Shown: one piece after another, positions 15,517-25,156 of the stretch
Position numbering within the stretch: the first letter of the stretch is position 1
Layout: each line of letters begins with the position of its first letter
NCBI GenBank assembly: GCA_013203905.1
Contig: JABMPC010000070.1
Span: 1 to 32,000, forward strand
From: Chlorobium sp.
GTDB taxonomy: Bacteria; Bacteroidota; Chlorobiia; Chlorobiales; Chlorobiaceae
Reading direction: 5' to 3'
Length of the DNA stretch: 32,000 nucleotides
Notes under the pieces: generated by a model
What the model saw: the letters and a program-made list of their open reading frames with translations, nothing else
What the model was told of the DNA's origin: nothing
Databases searched by the model: none
Program-made: the position numbers and the translations under genes

Positions 15517-18500
15517 TGCAACCGCTCAAGACATCCTCCATAGCCCTCAGCGGCGTCAATCTTGTAGAGGCAAGTGCAGGGACAGGCAAAACCTATGCAT
15601 TGACCGAACTCTATCTCCGTCTGATTATAGAAAAAGAGCTTCTCCCGGAATCAATTCTCGTTGTCACTTTTACTGAAGCGGCAACCAAGGAACTTCGGCA
15701 GAAAATCAGGGAACGCATCCGCGATACACTCACGATGCTGGCTTCCCCTGACGAGTGCGCGCAGCGTCTTTGCTCTCTTGGGGCAGCGGCAATGGAAAAG
15801 GGGGGCGTGAGGGTTTCGGGACTGCTGGAAAGTGCTCTTTATCTTCTCGACACCGCATCCGTGTTCACCATTCACGGGTTCTGCCTCAGGGCTCTTCAGG
15901 ACAACGCTTTTGAGAGCGGTTCGCTCTATGATACCGAAATTGCCGCCGATCAGCGGGAACTTGCCGGCAGTATTGTCGACGACTTCTGGCGGTCCCGTTT
16001 TTTTACATCGCAGGCAGTTCTGCCGGGATATGCAATGAACGAGTCTCCCGGTTCATTCCTGCGCTTTCTGGGTGAAGTGAGGGCAGATTCGGGCGAGTTG
16101 ATTATTCCTCAGTTCAGCTCTTCGGATATTGTGGCGATTGAAGATGAATGCCTGAACCTCTACAGGAAGATAGCTGAGTTGTGGGGAAGTGAGGGGGAGA
16201 GGGTCAAAAAATTGATGTTTGAGGATCGCGGGCTGAGCCGGGCGGCGGGAAAATATAGGGAAGATGATCTTGCCGAGCTCTTTATAGGCATGGATGCCTT
16301 TGTTGCAAACGCTCTTCCATTCGCATTGTTCAGGGAGCTCTTTAAGTTCACTACGAGCCGTATGGCTGAGTGGACAAAAAAGAAATTCACACCGCCCAAC
16401 CATGAGCTCTTCGATCTGTGCGAGCGCTACGATTCGGCAATCAGACAGCGGTTTCTTGCGTTGAAAGCTGAGCTCATCCTCTACTGCCGGGACCGGTTGC
16501 CCAAGCGCAAAAAAGAGGCCAATATCCGCTTTTTCGATGATCTGCTCAGCGACATGCATGCCGCACTTTTCAGCCATGAAGAGGGCGAGGCTTTCCGGCT
16601 TCTTCTCAGGCGCCGCTGGCCGGCAGCGCTGATTGACGAGTTTCAGGATACTGACGCCCGGCAGTATGATATTTTCCGGAGTATCTATGAAGAGAGTGTT
16701 GGGCCGCTCTTTCTTATTGGAGACCCGAAACAGGCTATCTACAGTTTCAGGGGGGCTGATGTTTTTGCCTATCTCAAGGCCAGCCGAAATGTTGGGGAGG
16801 ATCGCCGATTCACCCTTACCCACAACTGGCGATCCGTTCCACAGCTTCTCGAAGCCTTTAATGTGTTGTTTTCCAATGTGCCAGCTCCCTTTCTTTTTCC
16901 GGAAATAACCTATCGTTCCCTTGTGTCGGGCACGCCCAATAGAGAAGACAGCCTTATTGTTGAGGAACGAGACGCCCGCCCTCCTCTTGAGTTTCTTGTT
17001 CTTGAAGCATCCATGAAAGAGAACGGCCTTTTCAGCGTTGACGAAGCGACCGGCCTGGCTTCTCGGGCAGTTGCTGCGGAAATTTCCATGCTTCTCCTCT
17101 CCGCCCAGAACAAGAAAGTCCTCATTGGTGGCCGTCCGCTTCAGGCTGACGATATTGCCATCATTGTCCGGAGCCACCGACAGGCCGCACGGGTTCGTGA
17201 TGCCCTTTCCGTGTTCAGAATACCCTCCGTGGTCCGGAGTGACAGGAGTGTGTTTGTTTCCGATGAGGCCAGAGAGATCTGCATTCTGCTTGCAGCTTTT
17301 ATTGATCCTTCCGATGAAGGCAAAGTCAGGGCAGCGTTGATTACCGATATTCTTGGTTGCAGCGGCAACGATATAGCTGCAATGATGGATGATGAAACGC
17401 TCTGGGTTCCGCAGTTGCGTTTCTTCGCCCGCCTGCATTCCCTCTGGCTTCTGAGGGGGTTCATGAGTATGGCCGCACTTCTTATGAGAGAGGAGGGCGT
17501 TCGCGGACGCCTTCTCTCTCTCCGGGATGGAGAACGGCGACTCACCAATCTGCTTCACTGCATTGAACTGCTTCATCAAAAAGAGCATCAGGAGGGGCTT
17601 GGGCCGGAGGCTCTCGCTACATGGTTTACACAGAATACGGTTGAGGTCGGCCAGCTTCGTGATGAGTATCAGTTGCGCCTTGAAACCGACGAACCGGCTG
17701 TGAAAATTATGACCATACATGTCAGCAAGGGGCTTCAGTTTCCCGTTGTCTACTGTCCGTTTTTGTGGAGCGGGAGCCCTGCTGGTCTTGATGTGGCGGC
17801 GTTCCATGATGAAGCCGATCGCACAGTTCTTGATTTCGGTTCAGAGGATTTCGATGATCATCTCGCCCTTTCTCATCGGGAGCAGCTTGCTGAGGATATC
17901 CGCCTTCTCTATGTTGCCCTTACCCGCGCAGTGTACAGCTGCAGTGTTGTTGTTGCGCCAATACGAAAAACTGACACAGCTCTGAATCATCTCCTGCAGG
18001 GCGGTCCCCGGTCTGGTGTAAACGAACAGCTGAGCCATCTTGTTTCCAAGGGGGGCGGGGCTATTGGAATGCGCATTATTGAGCAGCACGATACCGCTTT
18101 GCAGCCGGCAACTTTTCGCGAGCCGCCTCTTAGGGAGTGCGGAGAGGCTGTAAGGAAAATTTTTACCGGCAGTATTAACCGTTCATGGCACATTGCCAGC
18201 TTCAGCTTCTTTACACGCGGGAGTTATACGCATCCCGAACTGCCTGATCGTGATGAAATGCAGCGAAATATGCCGGACGCCGCCAGAATGCCGGGCCTTT
18301 CGATATTTGCCTTTCCCCGGGGTACACAGGCCGGTCTTTTCATGCATTCAATTTTTGAGACACTTGACTTCAGTCGTCCTTTTGACGATAGTGCGGAGGA
18401 AGGGATCAAAAACGCGCTGGAGCGTTCCGGCTACCTTCCCGAGTGGCTTCCTGCAGTTTCCTCAATGGTTCGCGCCGTTCTCGCTGTTTCTCTCGGTACG

Positions 18501-19019
18501 GAGGATGGAGCTGCTTTCAGCCTTTCAAGTCTGAAGCCGGGGGAGTGGGTCACCGAAATGGAGTTTTTCTTCCCCCTGCGTTTTCTTACTCCGGAGCGGC
18601 TCTCTTCACTCGCAGGAAAGGGTGTCCATCCCGGACAGCTTGATTTCGCACCAGTCCGCGGTATGCTGATTGGATTTATTGATATGGTGTTTCAGGCCGG
18701 TGGCCGATACTGGCTGCTTGACTGGAAGTCGAATTATCTGGGAGAGGCTCTGGACTCCTATACAAAAGAGCGGATGGAGGAGGCTATGGGCTTGCATCAC
18801 TATGATCTTCAGTATCTGATCTATACCGTGGCTCTTCACCGGTATCTCAGTCTCCGGATTCCCGATTACCGTTACTCTACACACTTCGGAGGGGTCATCT
18901 ATGTTTTTCTCCGCGGTGTTGATGAGTCCTCAGGCCAGAACCGTGGCTTTTATAGAGCCAGACCCTCGGAAGAGCTTGTCAATTCCCTGACGGAAATTTT
19001 GATTGAAACCGGAGGCTGA
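15516..19019 (+). CDS. recB: Exodeoxyribonuclease V subunit RecB (helicase-nuclease)
   Basis: The 1167-residue protein has the UvrD-type helicase motifs: Walker A EASAGTGKT (18-26), TFTEAATKEL, IDEFQDTD, GDPKQAIYSFRGAD, MTIHVSKGLQFPVV and LLYVALTRA. The C-terminal nuclease domain keeps Asp1056 (GFIDMVF) and Asp1069-Trp-Lys1071 (LLDWKSN). The spacing of 13 and 2 equals that of E. coli RecB Asp1067, Asp1080 and Lys1082, so nuclease activity should be intact. RecB is the 3'-5' motor and the nuclease of the end-resection complex. The start overlaps the recC stop, preceded by GGAGAAGAGG. Confidence 0.96.
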   Translation: MQPLKTSSIALSGVNLVEASAGTGKTYALTELYLRLIIEKELLPESILVVTFTEAATKELRQKIRERIRDTLTMLASPDECAQRLCSLGAAAMEKGGVRVSGLLESALYLLDTASVFTIHGFCLRALQDNAFESGSLYDTEIAADQRELAGSIVDDFWRSRFFTSQAVLPGYAMNESPGSFLRFLGEVRADSGELIIPQFSSSDIVAIEDECLNLYRKIAELWGSEGERVKKLMFEDRGLSRAAGKYREDDLAELFIGMDAFVANALPFALFRELFKFTTSRMAEWTKKKFTPPNHELFDLCERYDSAIRQRFLALKAELILYCRDRLPKRKKEANIRFFDDLLSDMHAALFSHEEGEAFRLLLRRRWPAALIDEFQDTDARQYDIFRSIYEESVGPLFLIGDPKQAIYSFRGADVFAYLKASRNVGEDRRFTLTHNWRSVPQLLEAFNVLFSNVPAPFLFPEITYRSLVSGTPNREDSLIVEERDARPPLEFLVLEASMKENGLFSVDEATGLASRAVAAEISMLLLSAQNKKVLIGGRPLQADDIAIIVRSHRQAARVRDALSVFRIPSVVRSDRSVFVSDEAREICILLAAFIDPSDEGKVRAALITDILGCSGNDIAAMMDDETLWVPQLRFFARLHSLWLLRGFMSMAALLMREEGVRGRLLSLRDGERRLTNLLHCIELLHQKEHQEGLGPEALATWFTQNTVEVGQLRDEYQLRLETDEPAVKIMTIHVSKGLQFPVVYCPFLWSGSPAGLDVAAFHDEADRTVLDFGSEDFDDHLALSHREQLAEDIRLLYVALTRAVYSCSVVVAPIRKTDTALNHLLQGGPRSGVNEQLSHLVSKGGGAIGMRIIEQHDTALQPATFREPPLRECGEAVRKIFTGSINRSWHIASFSFFTRGSYTHPELPDRDEMQRNMPDAARMPGLSIFAFPRGTQAGLFMHSIFETLDFSRPFDDSAEEGIKNALERSGYLPEWLPAVSSMVRAVLAVSLGTEDGAAFSLSSLKPGEWVTEMEFFFPLRFLTPERLSSLAGKGVHPGQLDFAPVRGMLIGFIDMVFQAGGRYWLLDWKSNYLGEALDSYTKERMEEAMGLHHYDLQYLIYTVALHRYLSLRIPDYRYSTHFGGVIYVFLRGVDESSGQNRGFYRARPSEELVNSLTEILIETGG

Positions 19020-19023
19020 TTCC

Positions 19024-20766
19024 ATGACACTGATCTATGAAGAGCGAGCGGTGGACTCCTATTTCTCACGATTTGTCCTTCGTCTGACTGGGGCTGAGGA
19101 CAGCGACTTCTCTCCACTCCGTCTTGCAGTTTCAATGGCTGCACGCCGAGCGGCATCCGGAGATGTCTGTTTTGATCTCGCCTCTATTCAGGCGCATACG
19201 GTTGAGCTTGAGGGACGGCAGGTTGCAATGCCTTCAATGCAAACTCTTCGTTCTTTGCTTTTTGACTCCGGAGGGGCTGTGGCTCCAGGAGCGGCTGCTC
19301 CGCTTGTGCTCGATGAAAAGGGGCGGCTCTATCTCTACCGTTACTGGAAGCTTGAGCACGATCTTGCAAAGCGGTTGCTGGCTATGGCTGCGTATCAACG
19401 GCAGGAGGAGCCTGGTTCTGATGCTCTTCCTTCCATCAGCGGGATGAGGGGACTTGAGTCAGGGGGGATGCAGGAAAAGGCAGTTATAAAGGCTCTGTCA
19501 GGAAGGCTGACCATCATAGCAGGGGGTCCCGGAACAGGCAAGACGGCTATTGTTGCCAGGATACTTTCACTTCTCCGTCAGCATGAGGAAGGCAGAAAAA
19601 AAAGGATTGCCCTCGGTGCGCCAACCGGCAAAGCCGCAGCGCGCCTTCACTCCTCGCTCAAGGCAATGAGCGAGGAGTGTGGCGCAATCTCCACTATCCA
19701 CCGGCTACTCGGCACCATCCAGGGTTCCAGCCGATTCCGTCACAATCCTCAAAACCCTTTGCCTTTCGACCTCCTTGTAATTGACGAGGCATCAATGATT
19801 GCGCTTCCCCTTATGGCCGCTCTTGTCTCAGCAATGCGTCCCGAAGCCTCGCTTATTCTTCTTGGAGACCCCCACCAGCTGGCCTCGGTTGAGTCCGGAG
19901 CGGTGCTTGGCGATATCTGTTCCGCCGCTGCCGCCGAACCCCAATCACCGATAGGAGAATCGCTGGTCACACTGAACAAAAGCTACCGGTTTACCAGTGA
20001 AAGTGCTTTGGGGCGTCTGAGTATGGCTGTAAATGCGGGGGACGGAGCTGCCGCCTCGGCTCTTTTTTTTGATCCCGGGGTTTCCGATATCAGTTTTGGT
20101 CCGGCAGAAAGGGAGAGCGTATTTCGCGAGGAACTCAAGGAGCGCATCACTGAGGGGTTCCGGCCTTATCTTGAGGCCGAAACAACCGCCGAGTCTCTTC
20201 GTCTGTTCGACAGGTTCCGTATTCTTGCTGCCTTGCGTGAAGGGCCCGGCGTCACGGGAGTCAAAACCCTCAACCGGCTGGTTGAGGAGATTCTGCAGGA
20301 GGCTGGCCTCATCAATCCGGTTGAGGTTTTTTATCATGGCCGACCCGTTATGCTGAGTGCCAATGACTCCTCCCTCAACCTTTTCAATGGCGATACCGGC
20401 ATAGTTGTTGACGATGCTCTGCACCCCGGCCAGATGCAAGTCGCATTCATGACGGCTGATGGCTCTCTTCGCTCAATTGCACCCGAAAGGCTTCCATCGC
20501 ATGAAACGGCATATGCCATGACCATTCATAAAAGTCAGGGTTCAGAGTTTGACCATGTTCTCATGATTCTTCCTGAAGCCGAGAGCCCTCTGCTTACCCG
20601 TGAACTTCTCTATACCGGTATTACCCGTGCTCGCCAAAAGCTGGATGCCAGAGGTGGTGTTGCAGCGTTTGAAGAAGGGGTCAAAAGAACAACTGCCCGG
20701 CTTTCAGGGCTTGCCGACGCTCTTCGGGGCGCCGCTGAACCAGCTCCGCCTCTCTACCCTGAGTAG
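19024..20766 (+). CDS. recD: Exodeoxyribonuclease V subunit RecD (5'-3' helicase)
   Basis: The 580-residue product (E. coli about 608) has superfamily 1B helicase motifs: Walker A GGPGTGKTA (near residue 167), APTGKAAARL, VIDEASMI, LLGDPHQLASVESGAVLGDI, AMTIHKSQGSEFDHV and LYTGITRAR. ATG 19024 is chosen because GGAGG (19011-19015) lies 8 bases upstream and it begins 4 bases after the recB stop; a TTG at 19003 in frame would overlap recB. With recC and recB it forms a complete RecBCD operon for double-strand-break repair and degradation of foreign linear DNA. Confidence 0.95.
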   Translation: MTLIYEERAVDSYFSRFVLRLTGAEDSDFSPLRLAVSMAARRAASGDVCFDLASIQAHTVELEGRQVAMPSMQTLRSLLFDSGGAVAPGAAAPLVLDEKGRLYLYRYWKLEHDLAKRLLAMAAYQRQEEPGSDALPSISGMRGLESGGMQEKAVIKALSGRLTIIAGGPGTGKTAIVARILSLLRQHEEGRKKRIALGAPTGKAAARLHSSLKAMSEECGAISTIHRLLGTIQGSSRFRHNPQNPLPFDLLVIDEASMIALPLMAALVSAMRPEASLILLGDPHQLASVESGAVLGDICSAAAAEPQSPIGESLVTLNKSYRFTSESALGRLSMAVNAGDGAAASALFFDPGVSDISFGPAERESVFREELKERITEGFRPYLEAETTAESLRLFDRFRILAALREGPGVTGVKTLNRLVEEILQEAGLINPVEVFYHGRPVMLSANDSSLNLFNGDTGIVVDDALHPGQMQVAFMTADGSLRSIAPERLPSHETAYAMTIHKSQGSEFDHVLMILPEAESPLLTRELLYTGITRARQKLDARGGVAAFEEGVKRTTARLSGLADALRGAAEPAPPLYPE

Positions 20767-20989
20767 TGTCGCCCATGTCGGTCTGTGCTGAAATTCAGAG
20801 TGCTTTTTTGGGAAAGTGAGGCAGTGCAGTTCCTGTAAGTTCTTTTTTCAATAATTGTTAAGGTTGTTGCTGAGTGAGGTTTTTGTATTTTGTATTACTT
20901 CTGCAAGTGTTGCAGAGGGCAGGCCCATGATGTTGAGTGGCCTTTACAGTTGACTGAAACCTATAGTTAAAACGATGGAGAATAGATCT

Positions 20990-21457
20990 ATGAGCGTATT
21001 TACCAGAACCGTAGCAATGCTGGCTCTTGTGCTGGCATCCATGTCCCCTTTGCAGTCCTCTTCGGCTGATGCCAAAGCTCCTGCTCAGGCAGTTGCAGAA
21101 ACCAAAGGTCTTTTTGTTGTTGTTACCGATGCGGATCCGATGACGCAGATGATGGCAATGGTGCTTTCCACCCAGACCCTGAAGCAGGGCGGAAGCGTTC
21201 AGATACTTCTCTGCGGCCCTGCTGGAGAGCTTGCCCTCGCCAAAAGCAAGCAGACCTCTTTCAAGCCGCTTGACAAGTCGCCCCAGATGCTGCTTGCCGG
21301 TCTCATTGCACAGGGTGTGAAAGTTGAGCTCTGCCCGCTCTACCTGCCAAACACGGGTAAAACAGCGAAGGACCTGATCAAAGGCGTAAGCGTCGCAAAG
21401 CCTCCTGTGGTTGCTACCGCAATGGGCGAAGAGGGCATCAAGCTCTTTACCTTCTGA
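20990..21457 (+). CDS. Exported DsrE-like family protein
   Basis: From ATG 20990 (ribosome binding site GGAG at 20977-20980) the product is 155 residues, with a signal peptide (about 4-20). An alpha/beta fold of the DsrE/DsrF/peroxiredoxin-like type follows: GLFVVVTDAD, a Met-rich helix, GGSVQILLCGPAGEL and GVKVELCPLYLPN. Cys75 and Cys115 are the candidate sulfur-carrying or redox residues. Cytoplasmic DsrE relatives relay sulfane sulfur in sulfur oxidation; here the signal peptide puts the protein in the periplasm. An upstream ATG at 20975 in frame overlaps the ribosome binding site and is unlikely. It ends 33 bp before a strong terminator. Confidence 0.75.
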   Translation: MSVFTRTVAMLALVLASMSPLQSSSADAKAPAQAVAETKGLFVVVTDADPMTQMMAMVLSTQTLKQGGSVQILLCGPAGELALAKSKQTSFKPLDKSPQMLLAGLIAQGVKVELCPLYLPNTGKTAKDLIKGVSVAKPPVVATAMGEEGIKLFTF

Positions 21458-21490
21458 TTTACAGCGTTTCAAAAGAGAGCAGACTTGAAA

Positions 21491-21520
21491 GAAAAAGCCG
21501 CCTTGCAGGGCGGCTTTTTC
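21491..21520. terminator. Strong bidirectional terminator between convergent genes
   Basis: GAAAAAGCCGCC (21491-21502) pairs perfectly with GGCGGCTTTTTC (21509-21520) around a 6-nt loop, giving a GC-rich core with A/T arms on both sides. It sits between the DsrE-like gene (plus) and the DUF218 gene (minus), ending 1 bp before the latter's stop codon, and should terminate both transcripts. Confidence 0.92.
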
Positions 21521-21521
21521 T

Positions 21522-22112
21522 TTAGTAGTACATAACGGCGTAGAAGAGATTTTTTTTCACTTCGCTGATGACAAAGCGATAACTGATGGGGTTTCTCCAC
21601 CAGATAAAGGGGTCCCACCATTCAGGTTTGGTTGCTGTAAGAACAAAGGTGAAGCCTGTTCCCTCGAAGGCTGTCTCCCAGGTTTTCTGCAGTCGTAGCA
21701 TATGGGGCGGGTCGCTGACAACCAGGGCGGTCCGCCACCCTCTCTTTTTCATGAGGGCGGAGCTATTGACGGCCTCTTCCCATGTTGTTTCTGATTGGGT
21801 GTCAATAAGAACTGCGTTGAGAGGAACTCCCAGTGCTTTCATTCTCCGCTCTCTCCAGTTCAGATGCCCTTTGCGGTAAAATCGCCTGTCTATGCCTGTA
21901 AGCAGAACGCGCGCTCCATATCCCTCTTTATAGAGAGAGGCGCCATGCTGGACACGCCGGCCGCTGTCTCCGCCGAGCACAATGATGACATCCGATTTTA
22001 CAGGCGCAGCGCCATGATAAGAGACAATGAAGCCAAGACAAAGAAAGCCCAAAGCACCCACTGCTGTAATGAGGAGAAAGAGTTTGAGGAGTGTTGTGAA
22101 AAGACCTTTCAT
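21522..22112 (-). CDS. DUF218 (YdcF/SanA-like) membrane protein
   Basis: The 196-residue protein has one N-terminal membrane segment (about 5-32). The DUF218 alpha/beta domain follows, with SDVIIVLGGDSGRRVQHGASLYKEGYGARVLLTG in outline (VIIVLGG; RVQHGASLY), SETTWEEAVNS and LVVSDPPHMLRL. Members of this family such as YdcF and SanA affect the cell envelope; the biochemical reaction is uncertain. The 272 bp upstream, shared with the divergent DUF389 gene, contain no obvious gene, and no clear ribosome binding site is seen. Confidence 0.82.
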   Translation of the reverse strand: MKGLFTTLLKLFLLITAVGALGFLCLGFIVSYHGAAPVKSDVIIVLGGDSGRRVQHGASLYKEGYGARVLLTGIDRRFYRKGHLNWRERRMKALGVPLNAVLIDTQSETTWEEAVNSSALMKKRGWRTALVVSDPPHMLRLQKTWETAFEGTGFTFVLTATKPEWWDPFIWWRNPISYRFVISEVKKNLFYAVMYY

Positions 22113-22384
22113 GGATGCGTCACTGAAAAGAATAAGCCCTTCAGGGAAAAAATCCTGCCAGCTACCGGGTTCGTCACTTTCACAGGCATCCCTGGCTGTG
22201 GGAGGAGGACAATGATGTCAATTATTGCTGTATGATGCAAACAAAATCAATCCGTCAGCTCGTTTTAATCGGGCTTTCTGGCGTATTGAAGCATGATTGG
22301 CGACGGAGGAAGGGTTTATATTCGTAAATTGCTTTATTCCTCGTTGTCACTGGCCGATCAACCACCTCCTTTTCATAACGCCAA

Positions 22385-23722
22385 ATGCCCGCCAAAACCA
22401 ACGCCATCAGGCTCCTTCTGAGCTCTCTGAGCATCCACAATGATGCAGAAAGATTTGATGCCATTCATAAGGCGGTGGAGAGCGATATCGAGTTTCGGGG
22501 AAGCCGTCTCTGGATTCTTATTTTTGCAATACTGCTTGCATCAGTGGGACTCAATATCAACTCCACAGCTGTCATTATCGGCGCCATGCTTATTTCGCCT
22601 CTTATGGGCCCCATCAACGGGATGGGGTACAGCATTGCAACTTACAATTTCCCCCTCCTCCGCAAGGCGTTCAAGAACTATTCCTTTGCGGTTTTTGCAA
22701 GTCTTGCGGCTTCAACTGTGTATTTCGCAATCAGCCCTGTCTCAATTGCCCATTCCGAACTTCTTGCACGCACCAGTCCAACCATTTACGATGTCATGAT
22801 CGCCCTTTTTGGCGGTCTTGCAGGAACGCTTTCATTGACAACAAAGCTTAAGGGCAATGTTGTTCCCGGCGTTGCTATTGCTACAGCGCTGATGCCCCCG
22901 CTTTGCACCGCCGGATACGGCCTTGCGACCGGGCAGTTCTTTTTTTTCTTCGGGGCACTCTATCTCTTCACTATCAATACAGTCTTCATAGGGCTGTCGA
23001 CCGTTGCGTTTTCACAAGTGATGAAGTTTCCTCTCCGCAGCAGCATTAATGAAGATCGTCGTGCAGCCATCAACCGCTGGATCACCATCGTCATTCTCAT
23101 CACTCTGATTCCAAGTATTTATTTCGGGTACCTCCTTGTACAGAAAGAGAGATTTACGGAAAATGCCGGGAAGCTTGCCCGAAGTGTCGGGCTGTATAAC
23201 GGGGAGTACCTTCTGCGTCATGACATTGATGCCGACAACAAAACCCTGACGCTGGTTTATGGTGGGCGGCGACTGACGGAAGAAGACAAGGCCGGCATCA
23301 AGCAGCGTGCACTCGAGTTCGGGCTTGAGAAGGCAACACTCAATTTCGAACAGGGGATCTCATTCTCGGATTTTTCTTCTGAATTAACGACCCGTATCAC
23401 TGAAAGCGATCAAATGAAAGCTGAGGTGAGTCGCCTCTCTCTTGCTCTTCAGGCCAACGCCCGGCGCGAAGACAGCCTTCAGGCAAGGAGTTATACCGGC
23501 CGTATGCTCCTCAACGAGATGAAACCACTCTTCCCGGCGGTTACCTCATGCCTTTACGGAGAGTCATATCGCTTTGTGGCCAAGAAAGAGGATTCCCCGC
23601 TCAAGGTCTCATTTGTCCATATAACGGCCTCCCGGAAGATTCCTCTCTCAGAAAAGAAAAAAATCACTGAGTGGTTGAAAGTCCGTCTTAAGGACAGCGG
23701 CGTGTCTGTGGTTTTCGAGTGA
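22385..23722 (+). CDS. DUF389 family membrane protein
   Basis: The 445-residue protein has a hydrophobic N-terminal half of about six segments with the DUF389 signature: ILLASVGLNINSTAVIIGAM, LISPLMGPINGMGYS, GGLAGTLSLTTKLKGNVVPG and VAIATALMPPLCTAGYGLA. The C-terminal half (about 265-445) is soluble, with a coiled-coil-like part (MKAEVSRLSLALQANARRED). The family is widespread and uncharacterised; a transport or channel role is conceivable but unproven. No ribosome binding site is evident before ATG 22385. Its stop lies 4 bp from the convergent MltF-like gene. Confidence 0.82.
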   Translation: MPAKTNAIRLLLSSLSIHNDAERFDAIHKAVESDIEFRGSRLWILIFAILLASVGLNINSTAVIIGAMLISPLMGPINGMGYSIATYNFPLLRKAFKNYSFAVFASLAASTVYFAISPVSIAHSELLARTSPTIYDVMIALFGGLAGTLSLTTKLKGNVVPGVAIATALMPPLCTAGYGLATGQFFFFFGALYLFTINTVFIGLSTVAFSQVMKFPLRSSINEDRRAAINRWITIVILITLIPSIYFGYLLVQKERFTENAGKLARSVGLYNGEYLLRHDIDADNKTLTLVYGGRRLTEEDKAGIKQRALEFGLEKATLNFEQGISFSDFSSELTTRITESDQMKAEVSRLSLALQANARREDSLQARSYTGRMLLNEMKPLFPAVTSCLYGESYRFVAKKEDSPLKVSFVHITASRKIPLSEKKKITEWLKVRLKDSGVSVVFE

Positions 23723-23726
23723 TGCC

Positions 23727-25142
23727 TCAAAGGGGGATTGCCTGCTGGTAAAGGTTGTAACGGGCAAGAATGTTGCGCGTGTACTCAACAGGCATGATTC
23801 CGTTGCAGTAGCCATATCTGGCGACCTTGTCTCTGTAGTACTGCGGCTTTGATTTCAGCCTGAGGTAGTACTCAACACTCTCTTCCCATACATGGGGGTC
23901 TTTATTGAATTTGACCGCTAAAGCCTGAGCATCCCTCACATGGCCCGGCCCAACATTGTATGAAGCGAGTATGAATTTGAGCCTGGTTTCCGGATCGGGA
24001 ATATCCTTCCATTCCTTGTGCAGCATTTTCAGGTAGCGCGTTCCGGCTCTCATATTGGATTCTGGGTCGAACAGGTTTGTGATTCTGAACATGCCGGCAG
24101 TGGCGGGCATAAGCTGCATCAGGCCAGATGCTCCAGCCCATGAAACCGCAAGTGCATCAAACTGTGACTCTTCATAAATCAGAGACGCAAGCATTCGCCA
24201 GTCCCAGCCGATTGTAGCAGCATAGCTTCTGATAAGGTTGTCGTAGACGGATATCATTCCGGCTTTATCGGAATGGAAGGCACGCAGAGTTCTTCGTCTG
24301 AATGTGTATTGCCGATCATAGTATTTTGCATGCAGAATCCGCAGATGCAGTTTTGTATCTGCCAGTGAGAGCCACTTGTTGAGTTCGATTTCGAGTTTTG
24401 GTGATTGTTTTCCAACGGCCCAGGCAAGCGGCTGACGGGGGCTGATGACTGTAGCGAAATCCAGGTTCGGATAGAGCGTTCTGTGGGCTTCAGCAATGTT
24501 GCGGTCGGCAATGGTGTAGTCAATGGAGCCTGTTGCAACATCGCGGATCAGCTGGCTTGTGCTTGTTTCTCCCGGAACGGTTTCAATGGTCAGCTCTATG
24601 CCTTCATCATTCTGCAGCTCCTTGAGCCGTGTAAAATAGGCAGACCCCCGTCTTACTGAAAGGGTTTTGCCTTCGAGATCTTCTGCAGATAGAAGCATTT
24701 GGGGCCGTTTTTCCCCCTTGCCGGCAGGTCGGGGCTTTCTCTGGATGAGTACCTGTTCAGTATAGTCAAGAGGGTTTGAAAACGAGACCATTGCCCTTCT
24801 TGGAGCGGTAATGGTGAGGTTGTGAGCGACAATATCACCCTTTCCGTATTTCAGGGCAGGAAGTTGCTGGTTGATGTCTTCAGCCAGAACAACCTCCATG
24901 TCGACTCCAAGATACCTGCAGAAGTGTTCGGCTGCTTCATAGCTGAACCCCATAGGAGTTCCGCGATAAATAAGGTAGTTAATGGGGTCGTAGCTGAGAA
25001 TGATCCTTGCCCTTCCCTGTATCCTGATGTCGTCAAGATCACGGATGTTCTGAAAGAACAGCAGGTAAGCGAGCGGTAGAAAAAGCAGTGCTATGGCCGG
25101 AACCAGCCATTTGAGAAAATGGAGGATGTGACGAATATTCAT
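23727..25142 (-). CDS. MltF-like membrane-bound lytic transglycosylase (SBP3 + SLT domains)
   Basis: One N-terminal membrane anchor (about 12-32) is followed by a periplasmic solute-binding-protein-3-like domain (about 45-270; YLIYRGTPMGFSYEAAEHF, then GDIVAHNLTITAPRR). The lysozyme-like SLT domain (about 295-450) has IYEESQFDALAVSW with catalytic Glu325, and GLMQLMPAT. MltF cleaves peptidoglycan and its first domain modulates activity. ATG 25142 gives 471 residues; a GTG two codons earlier is also open. It begins 14 bp after the ParA-like gene stop on the same strand, so the two are likely co-transcribed. The unusual part is the pairing with ParA and CHAD genes. Confidence 0.88.
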   Translation of the reverse strand: MNIRHILHFLKWLVPAIALLFLPLAYLLFFQNIRDLDDIRIQGRARIILSYDPINYLIYRGTPMGFSYEAAEHFCRYLGVDMEVVLAEDINQQLPALKYGKGDIVAHNLTITAPRRAMVSFSNPLDYTEQVLIQRKPRPAGKGEKRPQMLLSAEDLEGKTLSVRRGSAYFTRLKELQNDEGIELTIETVPGETSTSQLIRDVATGSIDYTIADRNIAEAHRTLYPNLDFATVISPRQPLAWAVGKQSPKLEIELNKWLSLADTKLHLRILHAKYYDRQYTFRRRTLRAFHSDKAGMISVYDNLIRSYAATIGWDWRMLASLIYEESQFDALAVSWAGASGLMQLMPATAGMFRITNLFDPESNMRAGTRYLKMLHKEWKDIPDPETRLKFILASYNVGPGHVRDAQALAVKFNKDPHVWEESVEYYLRLKSKPQYYRDKVARYGYCNGIMPVEYTRNILARYNLYQQAIPL

Positions 25143-25156
25143 ACTCACTATACGGG

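Noticed and set aside
16053-17807. Long minus-strand open frame (584 codons)
   Set aside because: It lies fully antisense to recB, whose helicase motifs are intact. The product has no recognisable domain and low-complexity composition.
22113-22384. Small gene or structured RNA between the DUF218 and DUF389 genes
   Set aside because: The open frames are short, without ribosome binding sites or recognisable products, and no stable conserved-looking fold is evident.
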